From the NCBI GenBank assembly GCA_015654605.1, contig JAATGO010000098.1, forward strand, positions 1 to 7,587: DNA of 7,587 nt, in the 5' to 3' direction. The stretch is from Betaproteobacteria bacterium. GTDB taxonomy: Bacteria; Pseudomonadota; Gammaproteobacteria; Burkholderiales; Burkholderiaceae. This document shows, piece after piece, positions 1 to 5,782 of the stretch (within the stretch, counting starts at the first letter, position 1; each line of letters opens with the position of its first letter). Made by a program: the position numbers and the translations under genes. The notes beneath the pieces are model-generated. The model did no database searches, was not told the origin of the DNA, and saw nothing but the letters and a program-made list of their open reading frames with translations.

Positions 1-140
1 CATGACATTTGCCCCAAGGTTTCTATATTGTGCGTTAACAACAAGGTCTTCTGCCCCATACGGGCAGATGCAAGCGCCGCCTCGGTGCCAGCATGACCAC
101 CGCCGACAACGATAACGTCAAATTGAGTAGGAAATAACAT
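1..140 (-). CDS. mnmG: MnmG (GidA), tRNA uridine-5-carboxymethylaminomethyl modification FAD enzyme, N-terminal part
   Basis: Only the first 46 codons are in the window; the gene runs off the left edge. The start reads [15 protein letters not shown], followed by [20 protein letters not shown] and [11 protein letters not shown]. This is the FAD-binding Rossmann entry of MnmG, with the glycine-rich loop G13-G14-G15-H-A-G18 followed by E20 at the end of the first beta-alpha unit. With MnmE, MnmG installs the (carboxymethyl)aminomethyl group on wobble U34 of certain tRNAs in the cytoplasm. The ATG at 138-140 is supported by a Shine-Dalgarno GAGG at 148-151, seven bases upstream. The gene points the same way as the methyltransferase upstream, with a 171-base gap holding parS-like sites and a likely promoter. 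mnmG is commonly followed by rsmG, parA and parB near the origin; those genes would lie outside this window. Confidence 0.97.
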   Translation of the reverse strand, partial: MLFPTQFDVIVVGGGHAGTEAALASARMGQKTLLLTHNIETLGQMS

Positions 141-175
141 AAATGCGCCTCGTAGAGACGATGAACAGAGGCGAA

Positions 176-181
176 ATTATA
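176..181 (-). promoter_or_regulatory. Probable mnmG promoter, -10 element
   Basis: The minus strand carries a perfect TATAAT at 181-176, about 35 bases upstream of the mnmG ATG. No good -35 hexamer lies at 16-18 bases spacing; ATGACA (209-204) is close to TTGACA but 22 bases away. A start site near 166-170 would give a leader of about 30 bases. The call rests on the -10 match and its position only. Confidence 0.45.
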
Positions 182-227
182 AAGTCTTTTCGCTATGAGC
201 ACCTGTCATTGGTGAATATTTATTATT

Positions 228-243
228 TGTTCCACGTGAAACA
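228..243 (+). promoter_or_regulatory. parS-like ParB-binding site 1
   Basis: The 16 bases TGTTCCACGTGAAACA match the bacterial parS consensus TGTTNCACGTGAAACA in full, with the CACGTG core. parS is bound by ParB, which spreads on flanking DNA and loads condensin for segregation of the origin region. The location upstream of mnmG agrees with the usual origin-proximal clustering of parS. Site 1 lies 85-100 bases upstream of the mnmG start codon, upstream of the putative -10. Confidence 0.85.
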
Positions 244-273
244 TCATCAACTTTAGAAAATGGAACTCAGCAA

Positions 274-289
274 CGTTTCACGTGGAACA
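274..289 (-). promoter_or_regulatory. parS-like ParB-binding site 2
   Basis: Read on the minus strand this is TGTTCCACGTGAAACG, identical to site 1 except for the last base. It lies 30 bases from site 1 in the opposite orientation. With one flanking base, 227-242 and 275-290 form a perfect 16-base inverted repeat. Known ParB chemistry supports binding of both sites; the functional meaning of the opposed arrangement is inference. The site ends 22 bases from the stop codon of the methyltransferase gene. Confidence 0.8.
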
Positions 290-311
290 ATAAAGCTATC
301 CAGATTATGCC

Positions 312-1070
312 TTATGTCACGACATTCCCAGCCCTTAATGACAGTGACCATGTAATCTTGCGTCGCGTTTCAGGATCGCCCCAATTACGGCTTAATTGCT
401 CACGCAAAGGCTCAACCAATGATCGGCCTAATGTTTTTTCAGCTATCTTGACTGCCGACCAGGTACGAACATACCCTAGCAGATCATCAAGTCGCCATTG
501 CTCCCCAATGACAAGCGCAGGAAAAGCTACTTCACGAAAAGGAAATGGGAGTTGCCGATAGCCTTCGTCAACATAGCGCCGCTCTACAGGCCAATATGCA
601 TTAATCGTATCGTAATAAAAATGTTGGATGGCGCTATCAACCTCCCCTTCAATATGGAGCACGCCATAAGTAATCAATGCCACTGCTGCACCAGGTCGGG
701 CAACAAGATACACTTCACGATAAAAACTCTCCAAGTCTAACCAATGCGCAGCTTGAGCAACAGTAATCAGGTCGACACTACCATCCGGCAATCTACTATC
801 TTCTGCCAATGCCGTACGATATGTCACGCCGAGATGTTGCTGAGCTTGCGTTATTTGTGTGGCACTCGCATCTGTTGCCAATACCGCATCGAATCGCTGT
901 GCCAGTAATACCGATAATTGCCCTGTGCCACAACCACAATCCAAAGCCTGCTTATGCCCAGGGCTTATTTTCACTAGCTCATCAACCAGTGCCATCGGAT
1001 AGGTAGGCCGATATGCTGCATAATCAGCAGATCCTGTGGAAAAGTGATCCTTGAATTTTGTGTTAGTCAT
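312..1070 (-). CDS. Class I SAM-dependent methyltransferase (Methyltransf_11 type), substrate unknown
   Basis: A 252-residue cytosolic protein with the full Rossmann-type SAM-binding core. Motif I is LDCGCGTGQ (residues 43-51), the acidic end of beta 2 is D67 in ATDAS, and D91 lies in the AEDSRLPDGSVD segment. The N-terminal FSTGSADYAAYRPTYP and the QAAHWLD motif (106-112) resemble the yeast Tmt1/Crg1-like methyltransferases and many bacterial proteins called only 'methyltransferase'. The substrate cannot be deduced. The ATG at 1068-1070 has a purine-rich AAAGAG about nine bases upstream. The gene begins 48 bases after the stop of the CLC-F antiporter gene, with no convincing terminator between them, only a 7-bp AT-rich hairpin (1098-1117). 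It may therefore be co-transcribed from the fluoride-riboswitch promoter. No intrinsic terminator is visible after its stop either, so read-through into mnmG is possible. Confidence 0.88.
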   Translation of the reverse strand: MTNTKFKDHFSTGSADYAAYRPTYPMALVDELVKISPGHKQALDCGCGTGQLSVLLAQRFDAVLATDASATQITQAQQHLGVTYRTALAEDSRLPDGSVDLITVAQAAHWLDLESFYREVYLVARPGAAVALITYGVLHIEGEVDSAIQHFYYDTINAYWPVERRYVDEGYRQLPFPFREVAFPALVIGEQWRLDDLLGYVRTWSAVKIAEKTLGRSLVEPLREQLSRNWGDPETRRKITWSLSLRAGNVVT

Positions 1071-1118
1071 TTCATAATCTCTTTGCTTGTTGCCGACATT
1101 GTTTATTTTGAAACAATA

Positions 1119-2360
1119 TTATTCGGAAGAAAAAGGATTGGGGACTTTCCTGTTACCAATTCGCTGAGCCAAGTATATTCCTGCATGTCCAGAAAACAGA
1201 TAACTTATGATGCATGCCAAGGCGGCAAATAGCCCTATTTGAGAGCCAAAAAGTTCTATCGCCATGATCGTCATCGCCAAAGGAGTATTGGCAGCACCAG
1301 CAAATACGGCAACAAGACCAAGACCCGCTAACATAGAGAATGGAAGATGTAGTATTGGTGCCATTATATTCCCAAGTGTTGCTCCAATATAAAAAAGTGG
1401 TGTGACCTCACCCCCCTTAAATCCTGAACCTAAAGACACTACGGTAAAAATAAATTTACCAAGAAAATCCCAGGGAGCAGATGATGCCTCGAATGAATGG
1501 ACAATGCTCGGAATGCCCAAGCCAATATACTGATAGGAATTCAGTATCCACACAGCAACAGCAATTATGAGGCCCCCCAACAAAAGACGGCATGGCGGAT
1601 AAATAATCAATCGCGAAGCCAATCCTTTCAGTTGGTGAACTGTCATCGCAAATATCCATCCGACAAGGCCAAAAATCACTCCTGCCAACATCACGGCAGC
1701 GACGCTCCACAAGGTAATGGGCGCAACGTTACTGATCACATAGTGCACATGATGCACTCCCCACGCAAGCGCCACCTGGTTTGCCACGATCGCGGCGATG
1801 GTACAGGGGAAAAGTGCATCGTACCGCATCCGGCCAATTGCCAGAACTTCCAGCCCGAATAACACACCAGCCAGCGGCGTCCCGAATACAGAAGCGAACC
1901 CTGCGCTCATGCCTATCATCAACAAGATACGCCGATCCTTGTTCTCTAATCGAAAAAGTTGCGTAAGTTGATCAGCAAGAGCGGCTCCCATTTGCACTGC
2001 AGTCCCCTCGCGACCAACCGATGCACCAAACAAATGAGATATCAATGTACCCCCAAGCACCAGAGGTACCATCCGTAAAGGAATCACTTTCTTGGGATCG
2101 TGAATCTCCTCAATAATCAGATTATTACCTGCCTCAACAGATTTCCCCAACACGTCATACACCAATCCAACAGCAAAACCTGCCAACGGTAGCAACCAAA
2201 TTATCCAGTGATGTGCCTCGCGCCAATTGGTGGCCAGATCAAGGGTAAAGAGAAAAAAGGCCGAGGCAGTTCCCGCCAAAACGGCAACAATGCAAGCAAT
2301 GCCAAACCATTTCCCGATGTAAGCTAAATAGCTAAACGTAGAATAGTAAAATGTGCGCAT
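1119..2360 (-). CDS. CLC-F type fluoride/proton antiporter (often annotated as voltage-gated chloride channel/EriC)
   Basis: A 413-residue polytopic inner-membrane protein of the CLC family. It carries the CLC-F subtype signatures. The usual GSGIP anion loop is replaced by G78-N79-N80. The gating-glutamate motif is GREGTAVQ (E118), not GREGP. The later GxFxP motif is GGEVTPLF (E318, T320), and Y396 follows GHAGI. V172 stands where chloride/proton exchangers carry the inner proton glutamate (LFGLEV against LFIIEE in E. coli ClcA). From memory, E118, E318, T320 and Y396 have the same numbers in the studied Enterococcus CLC-F. The family exports F- in exchange for H+, giving fluoride resistance. 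A fluoride riboswitch directly upstream supports this strongly. Start choice: ATG at 2358-2360. TTG at 2361-2363 is an alternative, and an in-frame TGA precedes it. The Shine-Dalgarno is weak (GAG about ten bases upstream), which fits control of translation by the leader. Confidence 0.94.
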   Translation of the reverse strand: MRTFYYSTFSYLAYIGKWFGIACIVAVLAGTASAFFLFTLDLATNWREAHHWIIWLLPLAGFAVGLVYDVLGKSVEAGNNLIIEEIHDPKKVIPLRMVPLVLGGTLISHLFGASVGREGTAVQMGAALADQLTQLFRLENKDRRILLMIGMSAGFASVFGTPLAGVLFGLEVLAIGRMRYDALFPCTIAAIVANQVALAWGVHHVHYVISNVAPITLWSVAAVMLAGVIFGLVGWIFAMTVHQLKGLASRLIIYPPCRLLLGGLIIAVAVWILNSYQYIGLGIPSIVHSFEASSAPWDFLGKFIFTVVSLGSGFKGGEVTPLFYIGATLGNIMAPILHLPFSMLAGLGLVAVFAGAANTPLAMTIMAIELFGSQIGLFAALACIISYLFSGHAGIYLAQRIGNRKVPNPFSSE

Positions 2361-2426
2361 CAATCATGGTCTCGAATGACATCAATCGGGCTGACAATGG
2401 CAAGGAAGGCGGGAATGTAAACTGCG

Positions 2427-2475
2427 AACACCTACAGCCCCTGACGATGACTATTGTCAGATCTCTGTAGGCGTC
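2427..2475 (-). promoter_or_regulatory. Candidate riboswitch expression platform: hairpin competing with aptamer P1
   Basis: The 3' end of the aptamer, GACGCCTACAG (2475-2465), can pair over 11 positions with CTGTAGGTGTT (2437-2427), including two G-U pairs. An inner 5-bp stem CTGAC/GTCAG (2460-2456 with 2445-2441) continues the hairpin. The outer stem uses the same bases as the aptamer's P1 helix, so the two folds exclude each other. No run of T follows, so it is not a classical intrinsic terminator. A further exclusive pairing, CTGACAAT (2460-2453) with ATTGTCAG (2398-2391), reaches to about 30 bases before the CLC-F start codon. The switching logic (translation, Rho, or other) is not readable from sequence. 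Confidence 0.55.
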
Positions 2476-2586
2476 ATCAGCTATAGATTGTGCTATACAG
2501 CGGTTTTTGTCCGGGGTTACGTCTGAGACAATAGTCCATCGTCCAGAGATAATCCGTTTCATGACAAAGGAGGAACACCATCTCCT
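2466..2586 (-). ncRNA. Fluoride riboswitch (crcB RNA motif) with a long internal insertion
   Basis: The minus strand contains both conserved halves of the fluoride aptamer. The 5' half, GGAGATGGTGTTCCTCC (2585-2569), fits the GGxGAUGGxGUUCxxCC pattern, with GGAG pairing to CTCC. The 3' half is AAACCGC (2506-2500), a stem-loop, and CTGATGACGCCTAC (2480-2467). P1 forms between GGTGTT (2579-2574) and GACGCC (2475-2470). P2 forms between GC...TATAG (2501-2493) and CTATAGC (2486-2480) with a two-base bulge. About 62 bases (2568-2507) separate the two halves, where compact examples have only a few. The insertion can fold by itself: TTTGTC (2568-2563) pairs with GACAAA (2511-2506), and CTGGAC (2546-2541) with GTCTCAG (2529-2523). 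The riboswitch lies 106 bases upstream of a CLC-F antiporter, a classic target, and just downstream of a promoter. Confidence 0.93.
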
Positions 2587-2604
2587 GTTAATTCTTGCTG
2601 ATCC

Positions 2605-2633
2605 ATTGTAGCCAAACATTTCTCAGTCGTCTA
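2605..2633 (-). promoter_or_regulatory. Sigma70-type promoter of the fluoride riboswitch / CLC-F unit
   Basis: On the minus strand TAGACG (2633-2628; four of six bases of TTGACA) and TACAAT (2610-2605; five of six of TATAAT) are separated by exactly 17 bases. The predicted start near 2598 lies about a dozen bases before the first conserved riboswitch base, as expected for a leader RNA. It lies 61 bases beyond the stop of the upstream TSUP gene. Confidence 0.65.
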
Positions 2634-2693
2634 CAACAAGACCCTCCCCTACAAACAACGAAAATCACATGGGTATAAAAACATCAAGAACAT

Positions 2694-3488
2694 CTATCTA
2701 AAAAAAGCATCATAGCCAGTCTTCAAAATTAATGCCCCAACGACCAATAAAAAAAGCTTTCTGACAAAAACACTACCATGCTTAATCGCCAGTCTAGTTC
2801 CGACCAAAGATCCCAAGACATTGAAAACAGCCATGAGTAAACCCAATTGCCAAATGATATGTCCGCTATAAGCAAACCAGAACAAGGCCGCAAGATTCGT
2901 CGCCACATTCACAATTTTAGATATTGCTGATGCCGCAAGAAAATCGTACGCAAATACACGTACGAACAAAAAGACCAGAAAGCTTCCTGTCCCAGGGCCA
3001 AATACACCATCATAAAATCCCACACCAGCGCCGATCAATATAGCAAACAAGGTTTCTTTGCTGCCGGTGAGATGTGGCGCATGATGCTGCCCAAAGTCTT
3101 TCTTTTTCAACGTATAAATCGCGACCACAATCAAAATAAATGGCAGTTACTTGCGAATAAGTTCAGTAGGAACATGCGTGACGGTATAGGCTCCCAGAAA
3201 GGAGAGCACAAACGCTGCCAACGCTGCTGGCGCAGCAGTACTCCATTGGATACGCACCCGCTTGGCAAAATTCAATGCGGCGGCTGACGTCCCCATGACA
3301 CTGGCAACCTTGTTGGTCCCGAAGAGGGTTGCAGGGGTCATTTGAGGAAAAACAGCAAACAATGTTGGGATCAAAACCAATCCACCGCCACCGACAACTG
3401 CATCAATCAAGCCTGCGACAAAAGCACCAACACACAAAATCAGGTAATCCACTGCCACACAGGCTCCGTTCAAATAAAGAAATGGCAT
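2694..3488 (-). pseudogene. TSUP / TauE-SafE family (YfcA-like) transporter, interrupted by an in-frame TAA
   Basis: The reading frame encodes a 264-position membrane protein of the sulfite exporter TauE/SafE family, about the size of E. coli YfcA. The first half has the family repeat GLIDAVVGGGGLVLIPTL (26-43) and LFGTNKVASV; the second half has the matching repeat GFYDGVFGPGTGSFL. Codon 114 (3149-3147) is TAA. Residues before it (TELIRK) and after it (LPFILIVVAIYTLKKKDFG) continue the family alignment in the same frame with nothing lost. A TTA or CTA leucine codon there would restore the protein (E. coli YfcA reads LRQILPI). Only one base change is needed, so the lesion is recent, or an error, or a read-through site. 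The ATG at 3488 lacks a clear Shine-Dalgarno; GTG at 3458-3456, five bases after GGAG, is an alternative start. The substrate is unknown; relatives move sulfite, sulfonates or other small anions. Confidence 0.82.
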
Positions 3489-3690
3489 ACCGATGCATTA
3501 GCAATCCTCGGTAATCCGTTATTTTAACCTGTGGGAACGTTTGTTTTGCACTATCATCGTCACTGTTTATTGATTACTGCAGCAACATCATTACATAAGG
3601 CTGTCTTCTGCACTCTCGTTATTTGTACTTGATGATGTGCCCTATTACATATCTTATTTCTTACCTTATGCAAATTGATACACCACGAAA

Positions 3691-4665
3691 TTAACGCACC
3701 ACGACTCGACGTTTAACCAACGCCAAAATCTCGCCAACGACTCCTCGTCGGAAAACCAGTACGCAAACAATAAAAATAAAGCCCGTAACAATGGTCACCG
3801 AATCGCCCAAAACATTAAACCATTCAATATGGGTCACTTGCGCCAACCAATTCCCTATATCACCCAGCTTATCTTCCAACATGACGATAATCACGGCACC
3901 AACAATCGGCCCCAGTACCGTTCCCAAACCGCCCACCAGTGTCATCAACACGACCAACCCTGACATCGTCCAATGCACATCTGTCAGTGTTTCAAATCCC
4001 AATACCAATGTCTTCGTTGCTCCGGCCAAACCAGCTAAAGCGGCAGATAAAATAAATGCCAACAACTTGTAACGTGCAACGTCATAGCCCAGAGAAATTG
4101 CTCGTGGTTCGTTTTCCTTGATGGCTTTCAATACCTGTCCAAATGGCGAAGAAATCGTCCTTACAATCAAGGCAAAGCCAATGATAGCCACAGCCAGTAC
4201 CACATAATACAATGTTAAATCATCACTCAAAGAAATAATACCTAGCAGTTTACCGCGTGGCACGCCCTGCAACCCATCTTCTCCACCTGTGAATGGTGCC
4301 TGCAAACAGACAAAATACAACATCTGTGCTAACGCCAACGTTACCATCGTGAAGTAAATACCTTGCCGACGAATTGCCAGTAAGCCCATCGCCAAACCAA
4401 TCACGGCACCAGTCACCAATCCCAATAACAAACCCAGCTCTGTTGGAACGCCCCATGACCTGAGCGCTTCTCCTGCAACATAGCCAGCTCCACCAAAGAA
4501 AGCAGCGTGCCCAAAGGACAATAAACCGGTATAACCGATGAGTAAATTAAAAGCACACGCAAATAACGCGAAGCACAACATCTTCATCAAGAAAACCGGA
4601 TACATTTCAAAAGGAAGTAATAACAACGCGATCAGCAAAATTCCATAACCTATTTTTTTATTCAT
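3691..4665 (-). CDS. livM: Branched-chain amino acid-type ABC transporter permease LivM
   Basis: A 324-residue integral membrane permease of the BPD_transp_2 (LivM) family with many hydrophobic segments. Diagnostic stretches are NLLIGYTGLLSFGHAAFFG in the N-terminal third, a positively charged cytoplasmic loop RRQGIYFTM, and the coupling-helix region KAIKENEPRAISLGYDVARY, which contacts the ATPase subunits. The C-terminus ends in a basic tail. With LivH it forms the membrane pore of a high-affinity importer (HAAT family). The ATG at 4663-4665 follows an AGGAAGAG Shine-Dalgarno, and only nine bases separate it from the livH stop, so the two genes are a translationally close pair. No intrinsic terminator was found in the 202 bases after its stop (3489-3690). 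The transported compound may be a branched-chain amino acid, urea, or an aromatic or other carboxylate; the family does not settle this. Confidence 0.92.
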   Translation of the reverse strand: MNKKIGYGILLIALLLLPFEMYPVFLMKMLCFALFACAFNLLIGYTGLLSFGHAAFFGGAGYVAGEALRSWGVPTELGLLLGLVTGAVIGLAMGLLAIRRQGIYFTMVTLALAQMLYFVCLQAPFTGGEDGLQGVPRGKLLGIISLSDDLTLYYVVLAVAIIGFALIVRTISSPFGQVLKAIKENEPRAISLGYDVARYKLLAFILSAALAGLAGATKTLVLGFETLTDVHWTMSGLVVLMTLVGGLGTVLGPIVGAVIIVMLEDKLGDIGNWLAQVTHIEWFNVLGDSVTIVTGFIFIVCVLVFRRGVVGEILALVKRRVVVR

Positions 4666-4674
4666 CGTCTCTTC

Positions 4675-5559
4675 CTATTTTCCTCTACCGAACAAACCGG
4701 TTGGTCTAATCATCAAGACGATCGCCATAATGATGAACACCACAGTCGCAGATAACTCTGGATAAAAAACGCGCGTTAATCCTTCCACCACACCAAGCCC
4801 CAGACCTGTAACGATCGAACCTAAGATGGAACCCATACCACCAATAACAACGACAGCAAATACAACAATAATCAGGTTCGATCCCATCAAGGGAGAAACC
4901 TGAATCACTGGTGCCGCCAGCACACCAGCAAACGCTGCTAACGCTACACCAAAGCCATAGGTTAATGTCACCATCAGTGGCACATTAATACCAAATGCTT
5001 CCACCAGCTTCGGGTTCTCGGTACCAGCACGCAAATACGCACCAAGGCGTATCTTTTCGATGATGTACCAGGTAGAAAAGCAAACGATCAAAGACGCCGC
5101 TACCACCCAGGCGCGATAATTTGGCAAGATCATGAATCCAAGATTTGTCGCCCCTTGCAAAGCTTGTGGTGTGGAGTAAGGCTGACCAGAAACACCATAA
5201 ATCGAACGGAAGATTCCTTCGATCATCAACGTCATACCAAAGGTCAACAACAGACCATACAAATGGTCCAGCTTATATAGCCAACGCAGCATGGTTCTCT
5301 CCACCACCATGCCAAACACACCTACAATCAAGGGACCTAAGATCAGCATCACCCAATAATTAATCCCAAAATAATTCAACCCAATCCAGGCTGAAAAAGC
5401 CCCCAGCATATATAACGTGCCATGGGCGAAATTAATCACATTGAGCAAACCAAAGATCACCGCTAATCCTAGCGATAACATCGCATAGAACGACCCGTTA
5501 ACCAAGCCTAACAAAAGCTGGCTAAGTAAAGCTTGAAAAGGTATTCCGAAAATCTCCAT
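4675..5559 (-). CDS. livH: Branched-chain amino acid-type ABC transporter permease LivH
   Basis: A 294-residue inner-membrane permease of the LivH family. Near the N-terminus it has LVNGSFYAMLSLGLAVIFG and LNVINFAHGTLYMLGAF, the hallmark of the group. The cytoplasmic coupling segment is RAGTENPKLVEAFGINVPLM, followed by a conserved hydrophobic AAFAGVLAAP stretch. The C-terminal VLMIRPTGLFGRGK is typical of the family. It pairs with LivM to form the translocation path. I place the start at ATG 5557-5559 (MEIFGIP); GTG at 5563-5565, two codons earlier, is possible. Neither has a strong Shine-Dalgarno, the best being GTGGG just upstream. The gene lies 223 bases after the binding-protein stop, beyond a strong terminator, so it depends on read-through or on an unidentified promoter in the AT-rich stretch 5580-5680. 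Confidence 0.92.
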   Translation of the reverse strand: MEIFGIPFQALLSQLLLGLVNGSFYAMLSLGLAVIFGLLNVINFAHGTLYMLGAFSAWIGLNYFGINYWVMLILGPLIVGVFGMVVERTMLRWLYKLDHLYGLLLTFGMTLMIEGIFRSIYGVSGQPYSTPQALQGATNLGFMILPNYRAWVVAASLIVCFSTWYIIEKIRLGAYLRAGTENPKLVEAFGINVPLMVTLTYGFGVALAAFAGVLAAPVIQVSPLMGSNLIIVVFAVVVIGGMGSILGSIVTGLGLGVVEGLTRVFYPELSATVVFIIMAIVLMIRPTGLFGRGK

Positions 5560-5690
5560 ATGCACCCACTGATCGTTTTTAAATTGGAAATGAGGTTGCG
5601 TGTATTTATATTTATAAAAAGTATAACCAACTTTACTGCTTTGCTATTTTATTGAATAATTAACTCACAAATACCATGCAGATCAACATT

Positions 5691-5729
5691 AAAAAGGACT
5701 GAATTCTATGTCACACAGAATGCAGTCCT
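5691..5729 (-). terminator. Rho-independent terminator between binding protein and livH
   Basis: On the minus strand AGGACTG-C-ATTCT (5729-5717) pairs with AGAAT-T-CAGTCCT (5707-5695). That is 12 base pairs with one internal mismatch around a nine-base loop, followed directly by a T run and AATG. The T run is present only in the minus direction, so it terminates the binding-protein transcript. Partial read-through would give lower expression of livH and livM, a known pattern in ABC import operons. Confidence 0.88.
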
Positions 5730-5737
5730 CCCATGTA

Positions 5738-5752
5738 GATTCTTCTAGAATC
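5738..5752 (-). repeat. Short hairpin just before the terminator
   Basis: GATTCT and AGAATC form a perfect six-base stem with a three-base loop, nine bases before the terminator stem on the minus strand. In the binding-protein mRNA it would stand as a second 3' hairpin and might protect the end from exonucleases; that role is inference. Confidence 0.4.
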
Positions 5753-5782
5753 AATGCGCACTAATAATATATGCTGATGCCC

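Noticed and set aside
1098..1117. ATTGTTT/AAACAAT hairpin between CLC-F and the methyltransferase as a terminator
   Set aside because: The stem is seven pairs, almost all A-T, with no T run after it on the minus strand.
1497..1862. Long plus-strand frame inside the CLC-F gene
   Set aside because: It is antisense to a well-supported gene, has no known motif, and lacks a convincing Shine-Dalgarno. Other plus-strand frames in the window were discarded for the same reasons.
2533..2546. GGACGATGG as the 5' half of the fluoride aptamer
   Set aside because: It resembles GGxGATGG but cannot form P1 with GACGCC or the short pseudoknot. GGAGATGGTGTTCCTCC at 2585-2569 satisfies both pairings.
2332..2619. 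Open frame of 95 codons on the minus strand across the riboswitch region
   Set aside because: It overlaps the fluoride riboswitch and the start of the CLC-F gene in another frame, has no recognisable domain, and its composition is that of structured RNA rather than protein.
2694..3488. Two separate small genes, or a frameshifted TSUP gene
   Set aside because: The starts of the two halves differ by a multiple of three and the peptide continues through the stop without loss, so this is one gene with a nonsense codon.
3489..3690. Possible terminator or RNA gene between livM and the TSUP gene
   Set aside because: I found no stable stem followed by a T run and no recognisable RNA fold. TTGCAT...TGTAAT on the minus strand is too weak a promoter match to call.
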